A DNA stretch of 20,780 nucleotides from Pseudomonadota bacterium (lineage in GTDB: Bacteria; Pseudomonadota; Gammaproteobacteria; Xanthomonadales; Xanthomonadaceae). Below, piece after piece: positions 13,818-20,739 of this stretch. Within the stretch, counting starts at the first letter, position 1. Every line of letters begins with the position of its first letter. The stretch covers positions 1 to 20,780 of the forward strand of contig JAEWJB010000120.1 in assembly GCA_023386795.1 (NCBI GenBank), read 5' to 3'. The notes beneath the pieces were generated by a model, which did no database searches, had not been told where the DNA came from, and saw nothing but the letters and a program-made list of their open reading frames with translations. Position numbers and translations under genes: made by a program.

Positions 13818-14825
13818 TCACCGACCAAACCTTCCAGCAAGACCCAGCGCCTCTTCGATGGCGGCGGCATGTACCTCGAGATCTCGCCGTCAGGCGGCCG
13901 CTGGTGGCGGCTGAAGTATCGGGTTGACGGAAGAGAGAAGCGGCTCGCCCTGGGCGTATACCCCGGACGTGTCCCTCGCCCTCGCCCGCCAGCCGCGACC
14001 AGGCCGGCAGCCGAGCTTGAGGCACCCGACTTCCTGTCTGTGGCGCGAAGGATCGAGAGGCGCGGCGCCTTTGAGTCGGCCCACCGCATCATGCAGAACT
14101 GCGGCCAGGTCATGCGGTACGCGATCGCGACCGGCCGTGCCACGCGCAATCCGGTCGCCGACCTGCGCGGCGCCCTGACGCCAGCACCTGAGCAGCACCA
14201 CGCTGCGATTACTGACCCGCGCGAGCTCGGCCCTCTGCTAGCCGCGATCCAAGGCTACAGCGACAGCATCGTCACCTAATGCGCGATGGCGCTGCTGCCG
14301 CTCGTCTTCGTGCGACCTGGCGAGCTACGCATGGCCGAGTGGAAGGAGTTCGACTTGGACGCTGCCCGGCGGGAGATCCCCGCAGCGCGGATGAAGATGA
14401 GGATCGCGCATGTCGTGCCGCTGTCCCGACAAGCGCTCGCGCTTTTGCGGGACCTGCAACCCCTGACCGGTCGAGGGCGATACGTTTTCCCCTGCGCCCG
14501 TTCGGCGCAGCGCCCGATGTCCAACAACGCCATCAACGCGGCCCTCCGACGACTTGGCTACGAGGTAGGCACGGTTACCGGCCACGGATTTCGTGCGACA
14601 GCTCGTACCATTCTCGACGAGGTACTCGGCTTTCGGCCCGATATCGTCGAGCACCACCTGGCGCACGCGGTGCGCGACCCCAACGGAAGGGCGTACAACC
14701 GGACCTCACATCTACCTGAGCGCATTCGGATGATGGAGGTATGGGCGGACTATCTCGAATCGCTGTGTCCGGCGCCTCAGCGCTCCGACCTACGTATTCA
14801 ACGCCCAGCTGACAGCAATCAATAA
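13808..14825 (+). pseudogene. Decayed P4-type tyrosine integrase (element 2)
   Basis: This gene is homologous to the integrase at 9894. It carries at least four lesions. A small deletion with frameshift follows MPPLTD near 13824-13828, with the proper frame resuming as KPSSKTQRLFDGGGMYLEIS. An extra C lies in the run at 13961-13964. About 200 bp (roughly 70 codons, end of the arm-binding and start of the core-binding domain) is missing near 13990-14005. A TAA replaces the CGA codon at 14277-14279. After that stop an open frame from 14286 keeps the whole catalytic domain: RPGELR, HGFRATARTIL, EHHLAHAV and tyrosine in GRAYNRT. The C-terminus runs past that of copy 1 (SLCPAPQRSDL...). It is certainly not a full integrase. 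The catalytic fragment could still be made, but nothing shows that it is. Confidence 0.88.
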
Positions 14826-15119
14826 GCCTAGGAGCAGCATTGCGAGGCCGCCGAAGCCCCAAATGCACAGGTAGAACCAGTAAGAAAGCGGCTCATCTCG
14901 GCGAGATACGAATGAAAAGCGACTGTAAATTTCCCCGTATACCCACCCCAAGTAGACGGCCCTCAAAAAACTGCCGCCCAGAGTCGCGAGACCAGTTCCC
15001 ACCATCACCCCTCGATGTGGCACAGGGAACAACATCGATGCAGCGATGCCGAGAACAGCGAGAACACCGACCATCATTGCAGCAGTAGTCTTGTCGCGGA
15101 AAATAGATGCTTCTTGCAT
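14790..15119 (-). CDS. Small integral membrane protein, unknown function
   Basis: The 109-aa product has three likely membrane segments: residues about 11-33 (TTAAMMVGVLAVLGIAASML), 40-62 (VGTGLATLGGSFLRAVYLGW) and 78-106 (PLSYWFYLCIWGFGGLAMLL onward). A charged stretch YSRFSFVSRRDEP lies between segments two and three. I do not recognise the family. GGAG lies nine bases before ATG 15119. Its 3' end overlaps the extended end of integrase pseudogene 2 by 36 bp in the opposite direction. Base composition is poorer in GC than the core genes, consistent with acquired cargo. Confidence 0.65.
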   Translation of the reverse strand: MQEASIFRDKTTAAMMVGVLAVLGIAASMLFPVPHRGVMVGTGLATLGGSFLRAVYLGWVYGEIYSRFSFVSRRDEPLSYWFYLCIWGFGGLAMLLLGLLIAVSWALNT

Positions 15120-15190
15120 CTGATCGAGCTCCGTCCGTTCTCACGCCCGTTGACTTGATCGCGACCCTACCATGTCAAGGTCCTGGAAGA

Positions 15191-15580
15191 TCAGCAATCA
15201 AGGACAAAGGCGATCCGAGCTGATAGCGTCTTGGTCTTCACGCGGCAAGGCCATGCTCCCAGAAGGGACGCCGCTTGTGTTCGATTGGGATTGAGGCATG
15301 CGTCCAAGTGCCCGGGCGTGAAGTTAATGCGTGCGGTCGCAGCGCGTCCAGCATATCGGTACCTGCGATGCAGATCGCGCTGGAACAACCGCGTCACCGC
15401 AAGGCTACGTTGAGCCAATCCCATCGACGGCAGGCTCATGCTCCCCGATGGCCGACGAGGCTCTCCTTGGAGAATCAAGGTCGACAATCCCAGAGCGGAG
15501 GCGCGGCTCATGTCAAAAAGCGTGAACGCCGCAAAGAGGCTGCCAAACACTGCGCCCCCGATAAAAGTCCACCGGTTCAC
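15191..15580 (-). CDS. Uncertain ORF with one membrane segment
   Basis: The frame from GTG 15580 reads MNRWTFIGGAVFGSLFAAFT and gives 129 aa, with one hydrophobic segment at the N-terminus and a basic remainder (RRPSGSMSLPS, RLFQRDLHRRYRYAGRAATA). No family is recognised, the ribosome-binding site is weak, and a TTG at 15610 is an alternative start. It lies between the membrane-protein gene and the serine hydrolase on the same strand. The tail has no obvious domain and may be non-coding or frameshifted. The rest of 15120-15701 shows nothing else that I can support. Confidence 0.35.
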   Translation of the reverse strand: MNRWTFIGGAVFGSLFAAFTLFDMSRASALGLSTLILQGEPRRPSGSMSLPSMGLAQRSLAVTRLFQRDLHRRYRYAGRAATARINFTPGHLDACLNPNRTQAASLLGAWPCRVKTKTLSARIAFVLDC

Positions 15581-15701
15581 AGCCCATGCCCCTGTACCGC
15601 CCTTCCGCAACTTACGCTCGAATGTCGCTGCCGCACTGGGTCTGCACTCGGCAGCCCCAGGGGGCGCTCTGTACTCGATCTAACCATTAGGAGGGCAGCC
15701 C

Positions 15702-16820
15702 CTAACTACCGGAGGGAACGAAGCCTTCGGCGCTGACCATGCGTTCCGCGCGCTCGGCGATAGCTTTGGGATCGATGTCGCCCGCCCGGCTCACAAGGAC
15801 GACCGTAGTCCGCTGCCTTGGCGCATCATGACGCAGGTACGAGGTGAAGCCCGCAGTTCCCCCGCCGTGGCCCACGATGCCTCGCGCGGCGTCAATGACT
15901 TCCCAGCCAGCGCTCCACCCGGCAGTCCCACCGCCGCGAAGTGGCGTGTCGGTCCACATCGCGGACAGGCTTTGTGTAGGGAGGATTCGGCCACCCTGCA
16001 GGCCCACAGCAAGACGCTCCATATCCCGGAGGCTGGCGAGCAGACTGCCAGCCGCCCAAGCAGACCCCGCCCCTATTGGCTGCGGCCGTAGCCAGTGTCC
16101 ATCCAAGAATAGATGACCCTCAGCCAAGGCACGTGCATCGGGTTCCGTGGGTGGACCGGCGTCCTCCATACCCAGTGGTGACAATAGCCGTCCACTAAGG
16201 CACTCCCAGTACGACACCCCAGTGATGCCTTCGATGGCCAGCCCAATCAGGATGTAGTTAGTGTTGGAGTAAGCGTGCTGCGTCCCAGGCGCGAAGTTCA
16301 GCGGGCGGTCCTTCACCATCGCCAGCAGCGTGCGCGGCTTCGGGCTAGTAGGCATCAAACCGATGAAGTTTCCAGCATCCAAGTAATTCGGAATGCCTGA
16401 GGTATGGCTTAGCAGTTGGCGTACCGTCACCGACTGCCATCGCGGCGGAAGGTCACCTACGTAGTGCGCAATGGGAGCATCCAGCAAAAGTAGGCCTTCG
16501 TCGCGAAGCTGGAAGACCAACATGGCCGTCAGTGCCTTGGTGACTGAGCCAAGTTCAAATGCCGTTCTTTCGTCCACCGCCAACCGGCGTGCTGTATCGG
16601 CATAGCCAACCACGGCACGGGCGATCACAACCTCATGCTCCACGACCACCGCGGCAATGCCCGGCTGACGCTCCGCCACCAGAGCATCCCGTAATGACGC
16701 GCCAGGGTCGAATACTTGCGCGCCCCAGGCCGTGCGGCTTATCAGAGGTGCGGAGCTTAGCGCCAGAAGCCAGGTTAGGCACTGCCGGCGGGAGAGCCCA
16801 TAAGGCAAGTTGTTCGGCAT
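15702..16820 (-). CDS. Exported serine hydrolase of the beta-lactamase/class C fold
   Basis: The 372-aa product belongs to the family of class C beta-lactamases, DD-peptidases and EstB-type esterases. It has the Ser-x-x-Lys motif SVTK (S92, K95), the Tyr-x-Asn motif YSN (184-186), and HGGG (318-321) in place of KTG, which is typical of esterase- or peptidase-like members rather than true beta-lactamases. The N-terminus LSRRQCLTWLLALSSAPLIS looks like a twin-arginine signal with cleavage near residue 34. Substrate is unknown: a peptidoglycan fragment, D-amino peptide or ester is possible. It is the largest intact gene of element 2 and has no operon partner close by. Confidence 0.88.
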   Translation of the reverse strand: MPNNLPYGLSRRQCLTWLLALSSAPLISRTAWGAQVFDPGASLRDALVAERQPGIAAVVVEHEVVIARAVVGYADTARRLAVDERTAFELGSVTKALTAMLVFQLRDEGLLLLDAPIAHYVGDLPPRWQSVTVRQLLSHTSGIPNYLDAGNFIGLMPTSPKPRTLLAMVKDRPLNFAPGTQHAYSNTNYILIGLAIEGITGVSYWECLSGRLLSPLGMEDAGPPTEPDARALAEGHLFLDGHWLRPQPIGAGSAWAAGSLLASLRDMERLAVGLQGGRILPTQSLSAMWTDTPLRGGGTAGWSAGWEVIDAARGIVGHGGGTAGFTSYLRHDAPRQRTTVVLVSRAGDIDPKAIAERAERMVSAEGFVPSGS

Positions 16821-16929
16821 CTGATTTCACTCTCGATTTCGGGGCCTCAAGCGCGCCTGTCATTACATCTCAGAGCAAGTCCCAGCCCTCAGGGGAGGGC
16901 AAGGATCTTGTGCGACAAAGCATCAGGTC

Positions 16930-17029
16930 GAGCATCCCTAGGCCGGTCCACCTCGGCGCGACATCCGCTTGGGTCGAGTCAGAGATTGACGGTTGGATAG
17001 CAGCTCGGATTTCGTCGAGAGCTGCATAG
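16930..17029 (+). pseudogene. Remnant of an AlpA-type regulator (element 2)
   Basis: The plus-strand frame here reads SIPRPVHLGATSAWVESEID followed by GWIAARISSRAA and a stop. This matches the C-terminal half of the intact AlpA at 12297-12500 (FPRPVHLGSLSAWVESEIDA...). The helix-turn-helix half is absent; the upstream sequence is unrelated and is antisense to, or beyond, the serine hydrolase. It shows that element 2 once had the same int-alpA layout as element 1. Confidence 0.75.
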
Positions 17030-17048
17030 CTCTTCGTCTTTTCGATGT

Positions 17049-17078
17049 TGCACCGAGGCGGCATGCCGCCTCGGTGCA
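17049..17078. terminator. 30-bp perfect palindrome, probable bidirectional terminator
   Basis: Arms TGCACCGAGGCGGCA and TGCCGCCTCGGTGCA meet with no spacer, forming a hairpin of up to 13 bp with a 4-nt loop. It lies 20 bp after the alpA remnant and 6 bp from the stop of the minus-strand secreted-protein gene. No T-run follows on either strand, so termination is plausible but unproven. It sits where element 1 has its 15-bp terminator stem. Confidence 0.6.
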
Positions 17079-17083
17079 GATTC

Positions 17084-17863
17084 TCAGACGCCAACTGCGT
17101 TGTATATGAAGATCACGTCCTGCGCTTGCTTACAGGTCGGATACCCTGTTCCTCCCAAGCTTCGCTCGGTCTTGGATTCCAGCCGCGCCGGACCCAGCCG
17201 GACGCCTTTCCACTCGACAGACACGTCTACCGGATACCTCTCGCCGTTCTGAACCCAGAGCTTCGCTTCACCGTTCACTACCTCACACCGCATACCCACA
17301 AGGTTCGGAAAGGGGCCATCAGTGGGAATCGGGCTGTCGATCTTGACCTGCGGCAGATCACGTACCGTGATCTCTGGCCCTTTAACCGTCACTTGAGGAA
17401 CCGGGCCGCGCCACTTCACCGTGACGCTCGGGGGCTTTGCGGTGACCTTTGGGACCTTGGTGACAACACGGATGCGCACCTTGACCTTACAGCAACTCAG
17501 GCCTTTCTCCACACCATCAGCCGCGGACTCTTCCAAACGAAGCTCGCTGGTGCCCGCGTCGTCCACAGCGGAGGTGACTTCAAGAGTTGCGTTATCACCG
17601 CGCAGCGGACCGAACACCTGCCACTGGTCGTTGCTGCCGCTGTCTCTTGCACGGATCCAGTATGTTCCAAACTGCGAGATCCCTGATAGATCAGCCTCCC
17701 CACCCAAGCCAAGCTGCGCATCTCGCCACGCCTTATCATCAATGGGTGGCTCTTGATTCTTTACTGCGTACTGAACCTTGGTCGCGGGCGCTCCAAAGTC
17801 CTGGGCGACTGCGATCGACGTTACGCACGAAATAAGCGACAACACCAAAGCTCTGATCCACAT
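17084..17863 (-). CDS. Secreted protein of unknown family (259 aa)
   Basis: A Sec signal (MWIRALVLSLISCVTSIAVA, cleavage after residue 20) is followed by a mature periplasmic or secreted protein. The central part is a run of short beta-like repeats built on V-x-V-K-x-P: VTKVPKVTAKPPSVTVKW, then PVPQVTVKGPEITVRDLPQV. CC at about residues 126-127 and two later cysteines may form disulfides. The C-terminal part (VSVEWKGVRLGPARLESKTE) resembles a beta-sandwich. I recognise no family. The frame is open to 17956, but ATG 17863 has AAGGGGA upstream and starts the signal. It is the cargo gene nearest the distal end of element 2, matching the position of the redox operon in element 1. Confidence 0.72.
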   Translation of the reverse strand: MWIRALVLSLISCVTSIAVAQDFGAPATKVQYAVKNQEPPIDDKAWRDAQLGLGGEADLSGISQFGTYWIRARDSGSNDQWQVFGPLRGDNATLEVTSAVDDAGTSELRLEESAADGVEKGLSCCKVKVRIRVVTKVPKVTAKPPSVTVKWRGPVPQVTVKGPEITVRDLPQVKIDSPIPTDGPFPNLVGMRCEVVNGEAKLWVQNGERYPVDVSVEWKGVRLGPARLESKTERSLGGTGYPTCKQAQDVIFIYNAVGV

Positions 17864-18103
17864 AAGCTTTCCCCTTCGTGTTGAGACGACGCCGGCGTGG
17901 CGCCGTCTTCTCCCGGAATCCGTCCGGAAGCCCCTCCGACTCTCGTCGGTGCCCAACTGGTATCGCTACCTCCCAGCCGGCGAATGACCCATAGTGACGA
18001 ACTGTTCAACCGCTGGCTATCCCACCGAAGCGCAGACTGGGTTGCGCTGTGATACCGACTGCGAAGCCGTCCCCCCCTGATGCGCTACCTGCAGAGACTG
18101 GCA

Positions 18104-18124
18104 CGGCCTTTTTCATGTGCGACG
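18104..18124 (+). repeat. Third att-like fragment (21 bp), likely outer boundary of the element array
   Basis: Twenty-one bases are identical to 9787-9807 and 13710-13730, that is, the end of the ssrA terminator with its T-run and the following CATGTGCGACG. Neither the ssrA 3' end nor the left stem of the terminator is present. It may mark the original chromosomal flank of ssrA, now about 8.3 kb away, with the rest of the distal att lost. Confidence 0.65.
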
Positions 18125-18252
18125 CTGCGATCCAGGCGCGTCGAGGGCCGCAGCAGCCACCCGCGCCGCGCGCCGTCATTAGCGGCGAAAAGCAGTAAGC
18201 CTTGCCCCGTCATTGGTCGTAGGTATTTTCCCGACATCCCCGACACTCAAGT

Positions 18253-18283
18253 TTGACGACTTAAGGCCGCTGCCGAATAGAGT
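18253..18283 (+). promoter_or_regulatory. Candidate promoter of the PAS-EAL gene
   Basis: TTGACG (18253-18258) matches five of six -35 bases. The -10 is less clear: AATAGA at 17 bp or TAGAGT (18278-18283) at 19 bp. The gene starts about 60 bp downstream. Confidence 0.35.
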
Positions 18284-18341
18284 CATCCCCTGCCATGTGG
18301 ATCTTCACTTGGCGCCAGGGCGCTGATGACGGAGCGCCGTG

Positions 18342-20021
18342 ATGTTCGACCCCTCAAATTTCCAGCACTTCCTCCAAGCAAGCCCACTCCCCATGTGGGT
18401 CTATGACATTCAGACACTTCGCTTTATCTGGGCCAACGCCGCCGCCATCAGCCACTACGGCTACAGCCAGGCGGATTTCCGTCAGATGAGCATTCTCGAC
18501 ATACGGCCCGCTGAAGCACGGCCGGAAGTAGTGCTGCTGGCCGGCAGCAAGGATCGGCTGGACGCGAACAAGTCCCGGGTTTGGCAGCACTTGACCAAGG
18601 ACGGGACGCTACTGGATGTCCGGGTCACCACCGTCGACCTGTTACCGCAGGGATGCGGCCTGCGCCTGGCCTTGGTGGAGGACGTAAGCACCTTCACCTC
18701 CATGGCCAAGGAACTGGAACACATGGCGAGCCACGACGCAGCGACGGGCTTGCTCAACCCGCGCTCGCTTGCCCATATGCTCGATTCCGGGCGCCTGGGC
18801 TCCGATTATGAAATTGTCAGCCTGCGCCTGCAGGGCCTGGCTGAAGTCTCTGAGCTATTCGGGAGTAGCGTCTCGCAAGCGGTCGCAAAGGAGATCATCG
18901 CCCACTTGCGGCCTGCAGAAGCGGAAGACCTGTGGGGATTCCAGCCTCCCAACTGCATCCTGGTGGCCAGCGCTCGTCCGGAAGGCTTGCGAAGACTCGT
19001 GGTCAAGGCCAGCGAATTTCTCGAAAAACCGGTTCCCGCTGAGGGGGGCCAATGGCAACTGGCATTGCGAAGCGGCGTATCGCGCTTTCCTCAGGACGGG
19101 AGCCAAGCCGAGCAGATCATTGCATGCGCTGGGCTGGCAGCAAGGTCACGAAGCAGCGATAGCGACCCGTCCCTACCCTCTGGCTATACCGCCGAACTCG
19201 GCGACCGCTCGCGGCGCCGGCGCCGACTGGCCGTGGAGTTGCGACGCGCGATACGAGAGGAAGAGATTGAAGTCTGCTTCCAACCGATCGTTCCTGCCAT
19301 TGAAAGCTCCTGGACTTCACGTGCCCGCAAGTACGAAGCGCTGTCTCGATGGAAACTGGATGGCGAGCCCATCCCGCCTTCTGAGTTCATCCCAATCGCT
19401 GAGAGCGCCGGGCTGAGCAGGGACCTTCTTCGCCTCGTGATCAAGCGTTCATGCGAAACCATTACGACTGTCCGTTCGCGCGGGTTCAGCTGCCTTGTCA
19501 CCATCAACGTGCCGGCCATCGCTTCCGTCATCGCAAACCTGCCCGGTGACCTTCTGGAGCTGAGCGAGCTGCATGGTGTCGGTCCAGACTGCATCGGTAT
19601 AGAGGTCACCGAATCTGCACTGATCGACGACGATGCCTTGTGGCGAAAGAGCTTCGCCTACCTGCGCTACTTGGGAGTCCATGTCGCCATTGATGACTTC
19701 GGGACCGGCTTCAATTCGCTGTCTTATCTGGACCGGCTGCCAGCAGACGTGATCAAGCTCGACCGCACATTCATCGGCCAGATATTCCTTAATGATCGGC
19801 AAGCTTTGATTTGCGCGTCCCTGATCCGCCTGGCCCATGGACTCGGGCTGAAAGTAGTGGCTGAAGGGGTAGAGCATGAGGACCAGCGTCGATGGCTGTT
19901 GAGCCATGAATGCGATGAACTTCAGGGGTACCTTACGGGACGCCCTGTTTCGCTTGAACAACTTGTTGACTCCTTGCCATCCAGCTTCGAGCTTGAACAT
20001 TCGGCAGTCAGCCACGCATGA
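18342..20021 (+). CDS. PAS / degenerate GGDEF / EAL c-di-GMP phosphodiesterase
   Basis: The 559-aa product should hydrolyse the second messenger cyclic di-GMP. A PAS sensor fills residues about 5-118 (MWVYDIQTLRFIWANAAAIS). A GGDEF-like domain at about 125-275 starts with HDAATGLLNP, but the signature is replaced by FQPPN near 200-204, so cyclase activity is unlikely. The EAL domain at about 293-545 keeps the known metal and catalytic positions: E332-A-L, N389, E421/E424 (EVTE), D451-D452 (DDFGTGFNSLSYL), K472, E508 and Q528. There is no membrane segment, so it is cytosolic, and the signal sensed is unknown. ATG 18342 has GGAG seven bases upstream; a GTG at 18339 is the alternative. It lies just outside the element array. 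Confidence 0.93.
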   Translation: MFDPSNFQHFLQASPLPMWVYDIQTLRFIWANAAAISHYGYSQADFRQMSILDIRPAEARPEVVLLAGSKDRLDANKSRVWQHLTKDGTLLDVRVTTVDLLPQGCGLRLALVEDVSTFTSMAKELEHMASHDAATGLLNPRSLAHMLDSGRLGSDYEIVSLRLQGLAEVSELFGSSVSQAVAKEIIAHLRPAEAEDLWGFQPPNCILVASARPEGLRRLVVKASEFLEKPVPAEGGQWQLALRSGVSRFPQDGSQAEQIIACAGLAARSRSSDSDPSLPSGYTAELGDRSRRRRRLAVELRRAIREEEIEVCFQPIVPAIESSWTSRARKYEALSRWKLDGEPIPPSEFIPIAESAGLSRDLLRLVIKRSCETITTVRSRGFSCLVTINVPAIASVIANLPGDLLELSELHGVGPDCIGIEVTESALIDDDALWRKSFAYLRYLGVHVAIDDFGTGFNSLSYLDRLPADVIKLDRTFIGQIFLNDRQALICASLIRLAHGLGLKVVAEGVEHEDQRRWLLSHECDELQGYLTGRPVSLEQLVDSLPSSFELEHSAVSHA

Positions 20022-20108
20022 CGAAGGCCGTCGTTCTCCAGCACGTTGATTCGAGGCTGGGCGACGCAAGTCGACCTCCCGTTTATTTGTAGCATCGCCA
20101 AGTGTTCT

Positions 20109-20129
20109 GGCCTCGCAGCAAGCGAGGCC
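20109..20129. terminator. Possible bidirectional terminator hairpin
   Basis: A perfect 8-bp stem GGCCTCGC/GCGAGGCC with loop AGCAA lies between the PAS-EAL gene and the convergent small gene. It has no T-run on either strand, so confidence is limited. Nothing else is seen in 20022-20173. Confidence 0.45.
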
Positions 20130-20173
20130 TCACCGATTTCCCCCGGACTGGGTGATCGGCCACACCACCGGCC

Positions 20174-20404
20174 TTAGCCGCGGGCGCCGACCGCCTCATC
20201 GATCAACGCGCGAAGCTGGTCGACCACCTGCTCCGTCTCGCCCGGCTCCACGTCGAAGACAACGTGCCGCAGCCTGGGACCGGCTACGTGGAAGTCGCAA
20301 CGGGAGTGGTCGGCGAAGCAGTAGCGATGGATCACGTATCCCCCGCGCACTTCGACGATTTCGTTGCGCGCACTCAGACCACCGGAGATCGATCTACGTT
20401 CCAC
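20174..20404 (-). CDS. Small protein of unknown function (about 76 aa)
   Basis: The conserved-looking part reads VRGGYVIHRYCFADHSRCDF, HVAGPRLRHVVFDVEPGETE and QVVDQLRALIDEAV, an alternating strand pattern and a final helix. No family is recognised. The start is uncertain. GTG 20404, with GGGGTGG upstream, overlaps the previous gene by 11 bp and is preferred. ATG 20497 would overlap it by about 100 bp and add a basic, proline-rich leader of unlikely composition. It probably forms an operon with the gene at 20394-20600. Confidence 0.5.
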   Translation of the reverse strand: MERRSISGGLSARNEIVEVRGGYVIHRYCFADHSRCDFHVAGPRLRHVVFDVEPGETEQVVDQLRALIDEAVGARG

Positions 20405-20600
20405 CTGCCACCCCGGCCGGGGCTTTGCTCCGCCACCGTGCCTGCGTGGATTCCTCGGGCTTTCGGAACGGGGTATTTCCCAGCCGTTCGATTTCACCCC
20501 CGGTGCGCAGGAATTGGTCGATGTCCGCGCGCAATTCTTCGCTACCCAGTCGTGCAGGAATGATTCTGTCGGAGGTGAAATCTCGGTCTCGAGGCTGCAT
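20394..20600 (-). CDS. Small protein of unknown function (68 aa)
   Basis: The product starts MQPRDRDFTSDRIIPARLGS and includes LRADIDQFLRTGGEIERLGN followed by TPFRKPEE. The DIDxFLxxGGxIExLGNTP pattern resembles small regulator-like proteins that I recall from pseudomonads and xanthomonads, without a firm family name. ATG 20600 has AAGGTG four bases upstream. An ATG at 20684 in the same frame is less likely. The downstream small gene overlaps its 3' end, so the two are probably co-transcribed. Confidence 0.55.
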   Translation of the reverse strand: MQPRDRDFTSDRIIPARLGSEELRADIDQFLRTGGEIERLGNTPFRKPEESTQARWRSKAPAGVAGGT

Positions 20601-20739
20601 GGAGCACCTTATCTGGAGAAAGATCGGCAGGTGCAGGCGCGAGCCTTCAACTGTCATGCGTCCCGCGGCGCGGACGTTGTCCACACGGTATTCGCTTCAC
20701 GCCGGATCGTCGTGACGAAAGCCTCACGCGCGTTGCCCT

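Larger units (their letters stand above)
17864..18341. other. Distal junction region between element 2 and the chromosome
   Basis: No gene is seen. An inverted repeat with arms AGACGACGCC and GGCGCCGTCT (one mismatch, about 17882-17906) lies in the leader of the minus-strand gene. A C-run occurs at about 18071-18077. The third att-like fragment lies at 18104-18124, and a promoter-like pair for the PAS-EAL gene near 18253-18283. GC content and lack of conserved frames fit a junction. Confidence 0.45.

Noticed and set aside
15650..15720. Possible integron attC-like site (CTAACCATTAGGAGGGCAGC and nearby CTAAC)
   Set aside because: No paired R'/R'' core motifs with the expected symmetry, and no integron integrase in the window.
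9730..18124. CRISPR array or restriction, toxin-antitoxin or known defence genes in the accessory region
   Set aside because: No regularly spaced repeats and no nuclease, methylase, Cas or recognisable toxin-antitoxin motifs were found in any frame.
20152..20715. 187-codon plus-strand frame at the window end
   Set aside because: It is an Arg/Ser/Pro-rich shadow of the two small minus-strand genes, which have better ribosome-binding sites and composition.
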